Assembly: GCA_022702045.1 (NCBI GenBank)
Contig: JAKONH010000134.1
Coordinates: 1-32,052 of the forward strand
Direction: 5' to 3'
Length of the DNA stretch: 32,052 nt
From: Spirosomataceae bacterium
GTDB taxonomy: Bacteria; Bacteroidota; Bacteroidia; Cytophagales; Spirosomataceae
Shown here: positions 18,092 to 26,203 of the stretch, one piece after another
Layout of the letters: each line of letters begins with the position of its first letter
Numbering within the stretch: position 1 is the first letter of the stretch
Position numbers and translations under genes: made by a program
Notes under the pieces: generated by a model
What the model saw: only the letters and a program-made list of their open reading frames with translations
The model's database searches: none
What the model was told of the DNA's origin: nothing

Positions 18092-19300
18092 ATGGAAACT
18101 AACCCGCAGCGAGTACTCATTTCCGGGGCCAGTATAGCCGGCCCTACTCTGGCCTACTGGCTGAACAAGTACGGTTTCGACGTGACAGTAGTCGAACGGT
18201 CGGCTTTCCTTCGGCTAGGCGGTCAAAACATTGACGTCAACGGTCCGGCACGAAAAATTATTCGCCTGATGGGTCTGGAAGAGGCCGTCCGGGCTGCTAA
18301 CACGACGGAAATCGGTACGCAGTTTGTCGATGCCGACAACAAGGCAGAAGCCACGTTTTCGAAAGATGATCCAAACGGCCTGACGCAGGAACTGGAAATT
18401 CTCCGGGGGGACCTGGTTAGTATCCTGTACGAAGCCAGCCGGAACAAAGTCGACTATCGTTTTGACGATTACATAACCGGGTTGGCTCAGGACGCTGACG
18501 GTGTCAACGTCACGTTTAATAGCGAAAAAACAGAGCGGTTCAACCTGGTCATTGCCGCCGACGGTATCCGGTCGAAAACCCGCAAACTAATGGTCGGCGA
18601 CGAACCGGTGTTCAACTACCTGGGCCTCTGCACAGCGTACCTGACCATACCTAAAGGACCAACCGACACGAATTGGGCGCGCTGGTATACTGCCGATGAC
18701 CGCCGGGTGATTCTGCTGCGTCCCGACAACAAAGGAACCACGCGGGCGTCGTTCAACTTTCTGCTACCCCAGGACGAATACGATAAACTGACACCAGCCG
18801 ACTACCGACCGCTGCTGAAAGAGAAGATTCAGAACGCGGGCTGGGAAGCACCCCGACTAGCCAGCGAATTCGACACCAACGACGACATCTACTTCGATGG
18901 TGTGGGCCAGATCAAAGCCCCACGCTGGTCGAACGGCAGGTTGGCGCTTACCGGCGACGCAGCCTATTGTCCGGCCCCGGTAAGTGGCAAGGGCACTACG
19001 CTGGCCTTGGTAGGCGCCTATGTGCTGGCAGGAGAATTAGCCACGCACATAAACTATCCGGACGCCTTTACCAGCTACGAGAAGCGGTTACGTCCCTATG
19101 TTGAGTCAGTGCAGAAGCTCCCCCCCGGCGTTCCCTGGATTGTTTACCCGAAATCAAAACTCGGCGTGTTCGTGCTGAACAAGGCCTTCGCGGTAGCCGC
19201 CAGCGACACGGTTAAGAAATTAATGGGACTGTTTACAAAGAAAGAAGACAAGCATGCTGAAGAAGAAGCCGAGTTCGACCTGCCGGTGTATGAAGTGTAG
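18092..19300 (+). CDS. FAD-dependent aromatic-type monooxygenase (PHBH/TetX-like superfamily)
   Basis: GXGXXG-like VLISGASIAGPTLAYWLNKYGFDVTVVER, DG motif VIAADGIRSKTRKL, GD motif RLALTGDAAYCPAPVSGKGTTLALVGAYVLAGEL. Confidence 0.92.
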   Translation: METNPQRVLISGASIAGPTLAYWLNKYGFDVTVVERSAFLRLGGQNIDVNGPARKIIRLMGLEEAVRAANTTEIGTQFVDADNKAEATFSKDDPNGLTQELEILRGDLVSILYEASRNKVDYRFDDYITGLAQDADGVNVTFNSEKTERFNLVIAADGIRSKTRKLMVGDEPVFNYLGLCTAYLTIPKGPTDTNWARWYTADDRRVILLRPDNKGTTRASFNFLLPQDEYDKLTPADYRPLLKEKIQNAGWEAPRLASEFDTNDDIYFDGVGQIKAPRWSNGRLALTGDAAYCPAPVSGKGTTLALVGAYVLAGELATHINYPDAFTSYEKRLRPYVESVQKLPPGVPWIVYPKSKLGVFVLNKAFAVAASDTVKKLMGLFTKKEDKHAEEEAEFDLPVYEV

Positions 19301-19377
19301 ATAGCTGTAGCCGCGCCGGCGGCCACGCGGTGGTCGCCACCGTGGCGCGGACCGGTCCAGGCTACAGCTATCTACAC
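19295..19377. repeat. 83-bp family B palindrome overlapping the stop codons of both convergent genes
   Basis: gtgtagatagctgtagcc (19295-19312) / ggctacagctatctacac (19360-19377) perfect 18 bp; inner 33-nt core 19318-19350. Confidence 0.95.
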
Positions 19378-20130
19378 ACGGTTCACTAATATATCAGCGG
19401 GGTAGGCAACTTCGACCAGGTACAGGCCATTGGCAGGGGCAGCTCGCCCGGCGATGGTGCGGTCGCGGGCTTGCAAAATTTGGTCGAACGCGTCAAGACT
19501 TAATCGATCCTGTCCAATTTCCAGCATCATCCCGACGATGGTGCGGACCATCCCCCACAGAAACCGGTTGGCTTTGATGTGGAATGTGAGCCTGCCATCG
19601 GGTTGGGCGGTCCAGTAGGCGAAGGCCAGCTCGCAGCGAAAGTGGGCCACGTTAGCACGCGCCTTACTAACACTTTTAAAATCGGTGTAGCGCAACAGGA
19701 TCTGACAGGCTTCGTTCATTCGGACCATATTAAGCAAAGGCCGAAAATGCAGCGTCAGGCCAGACTGAAACACGTTTTTATCACGGGTAATGTGGTATCG
19801 ATAGTAGCGCGACACCGCTGAAAAGCGGGCGTGGGCGGAAGCTTCAACGGGAAAAATAGCGTGAATAGCGATGTCGTCGGGCAGGACACAGTTGAGCGAA
19901 TACAGCAGATCGTCGGTCAGGGCAAGCGGCTGTTCGGTATCGAAGTGAGCGAATTGCTGTTCGGCATGAACGCCCGCATCGGTCCGGCCGCTAGCCAGTA
20001 CGTATACCGGCCAGCCCAACCGCTTCGACAGGGCCTGCTCCAGTGTCGACTGTATGCTGATCCCGTTGGCCTGTACCTGCCAGCCCCGGTAAGCCGTTCC
20101 CCGATACGATAACTCGATAAAATAGCGCAT
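19372..20130 (-). CDS. truA: tRNA pseudouridine(38-40) synthase
   Basis: MRYFIELSYRGTAYRGWQVQ, VLASGRTDAGVHAEQQFAHFD, FLWGMVRTIVGMML. Confidence 0.96.
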   Translation of the reverse strand: MRYFIELSYRGTAYRGWQVQANGISIQSTLEQALSKRLGWPVYVLASGRTDAGVHAEQQFAHFDTEQPLALTDDLLYSLNCVLPDDIAIHAIFPVEASAHARFSAVSRYYRYHITRDKNVFQSGLTLHFRPLLNMVRMNEACQILLRYTDFKSVSKARANVAHFRCELAFAYWTAQPDGRLTFHIKANRFLWGMVRTIVGMMLEIGQDRLSLDAFDQILQARDRTIAGRAAPANGLYLVEVAYPADILVNRV

Positions 20131-20167
20131 CCCACAAAAATACGCGGTCAACGATAGTCGCGTGCAA

Positions 20168-20200
20168 CAAAAAAGGCCAGTGTCGTTGTCGACACTGGCC
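20168..20200 (-). terminator. intrinsic terminator of the DUF6600 gene
   Basis: ggccagtgtcg...cgacactggcc stem followed on the minus strand by a T6 run. Confidence 0.8.
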
Positions 20201-20257
20201 CGTCACGGTGAGCCTGGATAAAGCAAGTCGTGTAGTGAAGGTGAAATAAGGTGAAAA

Positions 20258-21613
20258 TTAGCGTGGTCCGCGACCGCCCCGTTGTCCACCAGCTTCGCGC
20301 TCGCCACCTTGTGGTTGCCCACCGGGCTGTTGCTGTGGTTGTTCCACGCGCTGGCTTTGCGGCTGATTGAATCCACCACGGCCACCCGGAGCGAAACCAC
20401 CATCGCCACGCGACATGCCGGGCTGCGGTTGCGACGATTCCCGGCTTACTCCGCCGTTGTACTGCCGCTCGGGCTGAACCTGTGGCTGACCAGGCTGCGG
20501 ATTAGGCTGGTTAACAGATGGGTTACTATAGCCACCCCGGTTGACGTCAGAACGGTTTCCGGTACCAAATCCGCCATCGCTCCGGCTATAGCCACCATTG
20601 TCATAGCGGCCGCTACCGTTAACAGGATTACCGGGCGACGGTGGGCTGGCAGAGCCGGGATAATCACGGTTATATCCGCTGTTCGGCGTGTTGCCGTAGC
20701 GACCATTCGGGTAAGCGTTACCCGGCTGGCGACCACCGTTATCATAGCCCCGATTGCCGGGAGGATTCGTCTCGTATCGACCGTCGTTATAGTTACCATT
20801 ACCGCGACTGCCATAGTTGTTGTCGTAGCGGTTGTTGGGGTTATTATAGCCATAGTTACCCCGGTCGTAATCGCGTCGATTGCCCGGTCCAGGTCGGTAG
20901 AACCCGATGGAGTTACCTGAGATAACGGTGCGGCCCGGCCGGTCGAGCTGATCGATACGATAAACCTGTACGGGCCGGCGCGTTACGCGCTCGATTTCAC
21001 CCCGGTACGGACCGTATGAATACGCCTGATTACCATATTGATACACGTTATTGATAATCGTCGTGTTCTGATAAATCGCCACACCCCGTGGCCGTGGTGC
21101 CCGGTAGCCGTACCACTGCGGACTGTTGATGTATATCTGCGGTACAAACGTCCAGTAGGGGGCAGGGATGTTGACGTTGACGTTCACGTTCACGCCTGGC
21201 CCCAATGGTGCCCAGCCGTAATAGCCACCACCCGACCGCCATGACACCCAAGCCGGCCCCCAGTCGGAACCGGGAATCCAGGCCCAGCCACCGTACTGAT
21301 CGTCAAAAATCCAGCGGCCGTAGTGAAACGGCGCCCAACCCCATGGGTAGTCAGACACCCAGGTATTGCCATACTCCGTTACAACCCAATGCCCATCGCT
21401 GACATATGGCTGAAAGCCAGGGCTGGCGCTAGGGAGCCAGATTGAGCCGTAGTATGGATGCTGCACCCACTGTCCGTAGGGGGCCAATTCGTTGTAGAAT
21501 GCCTGAATCGGTACGCTGACGCCCGGCTGTGCCGACGCCGTCCGGACGAGACCCACCCCGGTCATCAGCGTGACCAGCAGGCAAAGTATTGCAATCGTTT
21601 TCAGTATGTTCAT
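20258..21613 (-). CDS. secreted DUF6600 (YXWV-type aromatic repeat) protein with Gly/Asn/Pro-rich C-terminus
   Basis: Signal peptide; GQWVQHPYYGSIWLPS..GHWVVTEYGNTWVSDYPWGWAPFHYGRWIFDDQYGGWAWIPGSDWGPAWVSWR; low-complexity tail ending GGQRGGRGPR. Confidence 0.85.
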   Translation of the reverse strand: MNILKTIAILCLLVTLMTGVGLVRTASAQPGVSVPIQAFYNELAPYGQWVQHPYYGSIWLPSASPGFQPYVSDGHWVVTEYGNTWVSDYPWGWAPFHYGRWIFDDQYGGWAWIPGSDWGPAWVSWRSGGGYYGWAPLGPGVNVNVNVNIPAPYWTFVPQIYINSPQWYGYRAPRPRGVAIYQNTTIINNVYQYGNQAYSYGPYRGEIERVTRRPVQVYRIDQLDRPGRTVISGNSIGFYRPGPGNRRDYDRGNYGYNNPNNRYDNNYGSRGNGNYNDGRYETNPPGNRGYDNGGRQPGNAYPNGRYGNTPNSGYNRDYPGSASPPSPGNPVNGSGRYDNGGYSRSDGGFGTGNRSDVNRGGYSNPSVNQPNPQPGQPQVQPERQYNGGVSRESSQPQPGMSRGDGGFAPGGRGGFNQPQSQRVEQPQQQPGGQPQGGEREAGGQRGGRGPR

Positions 21614-21781
21614 CGTCGGGGCCAATCGTGGCGGTTACCGTATATATCGCTTTGATACATAACGAATGAAACCGTTTAATTACCCTTCAGATTTTATATT
21701 CTTTCACCCCGACAATACAATGGCAAAACCTCACTCATAAACGTTCAGTTACCAACAAACAAGACGATAGCAAGCACTTAT

Positions 21782-22399
21782 ATGCCTACCCATAACCCCT
21801 TTCAACGTTACGACGAAACCGACGACGCCGATTTTTATAGACAACCCCGATTGGTTGTTCACATTGACGATCAAGCTATTGCGGCCACAACGCAGCTGTT
21901 CCGGGAGTACCTGCCCGCAGACGGTCCTATTCTGGACCTGATGAGTAGTTGGCGCAGCCACTTGCCAACCGACGTACATTACGGACAGGTTGTCGGACTA
22001 GGCATGAACGCGACCGAACTGGCTCAAAATCCGCAGTTAGACGCCCGCGTTGTGCATGATATCAATCGGCAACCGCGCCTTACATTCGAGAAAGAATATT
22101 TTGACGGCGCTATATTGACGGTTTCCGTGCAATACCTGACCGATCCAGTCAGGGTGTATCAGGAAGTAGCGCGGGTGCTGAAGCCGGGCGCGCCGTTTAT
22201 CACCGTCTTTTCCAATCGATTATTTCCGACCAAAGCGGTCATGATCTGGCAGTCGATGGGCGACGACGGGCATAAAGAACTGGTACGCAGCTATTATGAG
22301 CATAGTATGCTGTTCGACCAGATCGAGGTGCTGGATCGCAGTCCGGGCGGTTCGGGCGATCCACTCTATGCCGTCGTAGGCCGACGGAAACGCTCGTAA
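21782..22399 (+). CDS. class I SAM-dependent methyltransferase-like protein
   Basis: DGPILDLMSSWRSHLP, FDGAILTVSVQYLTDPVRVYQEVARVLKPGAPFITVFSNRLF methyltransferase-type motifs. Confidence 0.83.
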   Translation: MPTHNPFQRYDETDDADFYRQPRLVVHIDDQAIAATTQLFREYLPADGPILDLMSSWRSHLPTDVHYGQVVGLGMNATELAQNPQLDARVVHDINRQPRLTFEKEYFDGAILTVSVQYLTDPVRVYQEVARVLKPGAPFITVFSNRLFPTKAVMIWQSMGDDGHKELVRSYYEHSMLFDQIEVLDRSPGGSGDPLYAVVGRRKRS

Positions 22400-22821
22400 A
22401 CAGCGCCAGCAACCAATCCACCGAATAAATACCAGCCGATCGTCATGGCAGCGGTAGCCGACGAGCGGCTGGTCGGTGCTTCACCCAGTCCCATGGGGCC
22501 CGGTAGCGTAACCGCGCCAATACCCGCCAATGCGCCAATAGCGACACCCGTCAGCAGAGGCTGTCTGTCGTTCAGGCCAACTAGGCTGTAATAGATGGCG
22601 TTCGATACAACATCGCCAGCCATGGCCGACGCATAGAGGGCGGTACCCGTCGGCGGCTCGGCCCCGGCGGCTTTGAATCCTTTGATAATGCTACGTTCGC
22701 CCAGCAGATCAGCGCGGGGGGCCTGCGGTACAAACTGTCGGACCGTTTCGTGCAATATGTTCAGCGCAACGGCTCCTATCAGGCCACTCAACAGTGCATG
22801 GGGTATTTTTTCAGTTTTCAT
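22366..22821 (-). CDS. small hydrophobic/membrane protein of unknown function
   Basis: 151 aa with glycine-rich hydrophobic segments; plausible start MKTEKIPHALLSGLIGAVALN. Confidence 0.7.
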   Translation of the reverse strand: MKTEKIPHALLSGLIGAVALNILHETVRQFVPQAPRADLLGERSIIKGFKAAGAEPPTGTALYASAMAGDVVSNAIYYSLVGLNDRQPLLTGVAIGALAGIGAVTLPGPMGLGEAPTSRSSATAAMTIGWYLFGGLVAGAVYERFRRPTTA

Positions 22822-22884
22822 CAGAAACGTAAGCTGGTTTGTAGAGTTAACCCAGCCTCCCCCCGGTTGTTCTACCTGCTAACG

Positions 22885-23835
22885 TTACAACCACTTTTTG
22901 CGCCGGAATATGAGTATCGTCAGCAGCGATGACAGTAGCATCGAACCAATGGCGATCGGGTAGCCGAATGACCAGCTCAACTCGGGCATCCCGGCGAAGT
23001 TCATTCCCCAGATACTCGCCAGCAACGTCGGTGGCAGAAATACCAGCGATACAACGGTAAAAATTTTAACAACCCGGTTCTGCTCCAGGTCAATCAGACC
23101 GAGGTAGGTATTCTGCAGGAATTCGAGCCGCTCGAAGATGAAGTTCGTATGATCAATCAGTGAGTTGATGTCTTTGATAAGCGTACGCAGTCGCTGCTGT
23201 TCGTCATCCGTAAACCAGCCGTCCGACCGGATCATCGACGAAATCACACGTTGTTTGTCGACAACGTTCTCCCGGATCGACATCGTCAGCTCCTGATAAT
23301 CGTTGATATTCAGCAGCATCTCCCGATCGAGATTGGCGTCGAGGTCGAGCAGACGGTTGATCGCTTTGATCTCGCCCGACACCAGTTCGATCAGATCGGC
23401 GTCGTAGTCGATACGCGATTCAAAGATGTAGATCATAATCTGTGCGCCATCCTTAAACATCGCCCGGCGCGACTTGATGCGTTTGACCGTATCGGCAAAC
23501 GATTTCAGGTCGGCGTTCCGATAGGTAAAGAGCGTGTCGTCTTTGAGGATAAAACTAACCGGCACCGTCACATAGCGATGTTCCGCGTCGGGCACCAGAA
23601 AGTTGGAGTTGGCAATCAGTAAATCGTCCTCTTCAATATAGCGGGAACTACTTTCGATCTCCAGTTGCTCCTGCTGACTTAGAAAGTCAACATCAAATTT
23701 TTCCTCGACACTCTTGATTTCGGCGGGCGTAGGGTTCTGTAAGTCAACCCAGAGTGTGCGTTCGGTGTCAGAAAAAGAATCGATGTCGCGAATTTTGCGG
23801 ACGAAGGTCTCATCCTCCTGAAAAATACGAATCAT
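22885..23835 (-). CDS. corA: CorA-family magnesium/cobalt transporter
   Basis: C-terminal two TM helices with GMNFAGMPEL motif; N-terminal WVDLQNPTPAEI. Confidence 0.94.
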   Translation of the reverse strand: MIRIFQEDETFVRKIRDIDSFSDTERTLWVDLQNPTPAEIKSVEEKFDVDFLSQQEQLEIESSSRYIEEDDLLIANSNFLVPDAEHRYVTVPVSFILKDDTLFTYRNADLKSFADTVKRIKSRRAMFKDGAQIMIYIFESRIDYDADLIELVSGEIKAINRLLDLDANLDREMLLNINDYQELTMSIRENVVDKQRVISSMIRSDGWFTDDEQQRLRTLIKDINSLIDHTNFIFERLEFLQNTYLGLIDLEQNRVVKIFTVVSLVFLPPTLLASIWGMNFAGMPELSWSFGYPIAIGSMLLSSLLTILIFRRKKWL

Positions 23836-23980
23836 GCGTTGATGGCGGCAGCGGTGAGTTTCCGGGCCTAAAGTTCACAAAAAAACCGGAGCAAGGCCGG
23901 CTTTTCAAGGGTTCAATGTTTATGATTTAACGTATAAAGTTGCCTGACTGAAACGCTGCCCATTAACTATCAGACTTGGT

Positions 23981-24148
23981 AAAGACGCGATCCTTCGCGG
24001 CTTAGCACGCGTCAGCCATTGACAGTCTACTTGGCTAGTTCGGCGGGGAAACCACCCGCCAGCAACATCATCCGGCGGGGAGCCGCGAAGGATCGCCGGT
24101 GCGCGCCACGCTGGCGACCACCGCGTGGCCGCCGGTGCGGTCTCTACA
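23981..24148. repeat. composite family B element (long-armed) between arr and corA
   Basis: gatccttcgcggct (23989-24002)/agccgcgaaggatc (24081-24094) perfect; inverted copy of family B core at 24101-24133; ends ggtctctacata. Confidence 0.88.
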
Positions 24149-24150
24149 TA

Positions 24151-24576
24151 TCAATTAATAATTTCTGCTTTCGGGTCAGCGTTGATCACGGCCAGTCGTT
24201 CACGCCACTGCTGACGCTGTTCCGGTGTTAGTCGTACCCAGTCTGTTACTTCGCCAACGATTCTTAAGGGCGCCTGACTGCGATAGGACCGGGTCGGGTT
24301 ACCCGGAAATTTTTTATCCGTGACATTCGGATCGTTTTCGAAAGCGCCCGTCGGTTCAACAATGTAAACGTGTTCTTCGCCCTCACCACTGGCCAGGGCT
24401 GCGGCAAGGCCTGCCCCATCGACAAGGGCAGTGAAATAGATGTGGTTCATCACGATCTCGGGCCTGTAGTTCGACTGAAATCCGGCGGTCAGGAAACCAC
24501 CAACCGGCAAGGCAGCTTTAGTGCCGTGATAAAATGGACCATTATCCAGCACAATCAGTTCATTCGATTTAGCCAT
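24151..24576 (-). CDS. arr: NAD+--rifampin ADP-ribosyltransferase
   Basis: GPFYHGTKAALPVGGFLTAGFQSNYRPEIVMNHIYFTA...YIVEPTGAFENDPNVTDKKFPGNPTRSYRSQAPLRIVGEV. Confidence 0.93.
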   Translation of the reverse strand: MAKSNELIVLDNGPFYHGTKAALPVGGFLTAGFQSNYRPEIVMNHIYFTALVDGAGLAAALASGEGEEHVYIVEPTGAFENDPNVTDKKFPGNPTRSYRSQAPLRIVGEVTDWVRLTPEQRQQWRERLAVINADPKAEIIN

Positions 24577-24708
24577 CGTATTTGTCAACGTTGACTATTG
24601 TTCGTTATAAAACGTACGCTACGAACGGATATCGATTCGTTAATCAACCGGCTTCACTGTACCGATAGGCGAGTCGGGTTGCACAACTGCCACCCGACTC
24701 GTCTATTG

Positions 24709-26010
24709 TTACTTCGTAAACTTCTCCTTGTACATTCGGTACAGACGTTTGTGACGGTCGTCAAGGTTGACTTTACGTCCTTGGATGAATACGTGTTCAA
24801 CCACATTGGTTTTCATATCAAGCGCATCGCCCGCCGAAACGAACAGCGTTGCATGCTTGCCTTTTTCGAGTGTACCAACCATACCGTCGATCCCCATGAT
24901 CTTCGCGTTATTGGCCGTAATCATCTTCAACGCTTCTTCACGATCGGTAATACCGAAACCGGCCGCCGTACCCGCCTGAAACGCCAGGTTACGGGTCCGC
25001 CACCATTCGTCGGCATAGCTCAGTCCAACCAGCACACCTGCTTTTTGCAGGATACCCGGCAGGCGATACGGCAGATCGACGGCTTCGTCTTCCCGATTGG
25101 GCAGGCGGTGTAGCGCCCCCAGAATAACCGGTACGTTATTTTCCTTCAGGAAACTGGCCACGCGGTGGCTTTCTTCACCCCCAACAATCACGACCTTCGC
25201 CACGCTCATCGCTTTGGCCCACTGAACCGCTTCGACAATATCCTTGGCATAGTCGGCCCGGACATACAGGTTCTGTGCACCCGTAAACAACCCTTTCATC
25301 GACTCCAGCCGGAGATTCATCGGCGACGGATTAGCCACGGCGGCATAGGCTTTTGCATCGCCGAAAGTGGCGCGCAGGGCACTGATGGCTTCGTCGCGCT
25401 TATCGTTCTTTTTCACGACGCGGGTAAAGTTCTCCAGGTCGAAATCGCTGGCGTAATAGCCCGGCCAGTTGAGCCATAGGCCATCATCTTTTTTCAGCAC
25501 GGCGTCTTCCCAGTTCCAGCCATCGGTCATCATGACGCTCGAACTGCCGGATATGGCGCCCCCCTGCGGCATGGCCTGTGTTAGCAGCACACCGTTATTG
25601 CGGATCGTCGGGATGATTTCGGAATCGGTGTTGTAGGCGATCAGGGCACGGACGTTGGGGTTCAGTACGCCCACTTCCTGCTTGTCGACCGTGGACCGAA
25701 CGGCCTCGATCTCTTCCAGCCCCACCGTCGACGCAGGTGAAATCAGGCCGGGATAAATATGCTTACCACTTACGTCGATCACTTCGGTACCGTTGGCCAG
25801 ATTGAGTTTTACCAGCGTTCCATCGACCACATTGGTGATGACGCCCTTATCAAACAGGACGATGGCATTCTGAATAACCTGCCCGTTACCGAGGTGGGCC
25901 GTACCGCCCATTAGTGCAATGACATGGTCCTGCGGTTTCGCTGGCGCAGGATTTTGTCCGTACCCGACCAGTGTAACGAGCGAGAATATAGGTATGAGTA
26001 GTCGTTTCAT
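24709..26010 (-). CDS. amidohydrolase-family protein, probably lacking the HxH metal site
   Basis: TIM-barrel amidohydrolase layout (GKHIYPGLISPAST..., LKMITANNAKIMGIDGMVGTLEKGKHATLFV), signal peptide. Confidence 0.86.
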   Translation of the reverse strand: MKRLLIPIFSLVTLVGYGQNPAPAKPQDHVIALMGGTAHLGNGQVIQNAIVLFDKGVITNVVDGTLVKLNLANGTEVIDVSGKHIYPGLISPASTVGLEEIEAVRSTVDKQEVGVLNPNVRALIAYNTDSEIIPTIRNNGVLLTQAMPQGGAISGSSSVMMTDGWNWEDAVLKKDDGLWLNWPGYYASDFDLENFTRVVKKNDKRDEAISALRATFGDAKAYAAVANPSPMNLRLESMKGLFTGAQNLYVRADYAKDIVEAVQWAKAMSVAKVVIVGGEESHRVASFLKENNVPVILGALHRLPNREDEAVDLPYRLPGILQKAGVLVGLSYADEWWRTRNLAFQAGTAAGFGITDREEALKMITANNAKIMGIDGMVGTLEKGKHATLFVSAGDALDMKTNVVEHVFIQGRKVNLDDRHKRLYRMYKEKFTK

Positions 26011-26033
26011 TGTTTCAGTTCTGTTTTTATGTA

Positions 26034-26203
26034 GAGATGTAGAGACCGGTCTGCCGGTGCGGCCACGGTGGCACGGCAGTCCCTTGCGTCTCTGCGCGCG
26101 TCAGCAAAACCGCGCGACCAAATAAATGACCATGCGGAGTAAGAACCCTCCGGTCATCTACCATCCGGGTGCCGAGACGCGAAGGCCGTGGCGCGGACCG
26201 TCG
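26034..26203. repeat. degenerate family B element(s) between the two amidohydrolase genes
   Basis: gtagagac...gcgtctct, ctgccggtgc/gcacggcag hairpin, CGCGTCAGC module, GCCGTGGCGCGGACCG remnant abutting a stop codon. Confidence 0.65.

Noticed and set aside
20450-20900. Possible tandem repeat or CRISPR-like array in the Gly/Asn-rich coding region
   Set aside because: Irregular degenerate codon-level repeats in a low-complexity protein; no constant repeat/spacer spacing.
20282-20920. 212-aa plus-strand ORF (and the overlapping 135-aa minus ORF 20446..20853)
   Set aside because: Frame-shifted readings of the low-complexity DUF6600 gene; Thr/Val/Ile/Ala-rich composition is an artefact.
5073-26203. 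CRISPR array made from the dispersed family B repeats
   Set aside because: Copies are kilobases apart and palindromic with variable arms, with no spacers and no cas genes.
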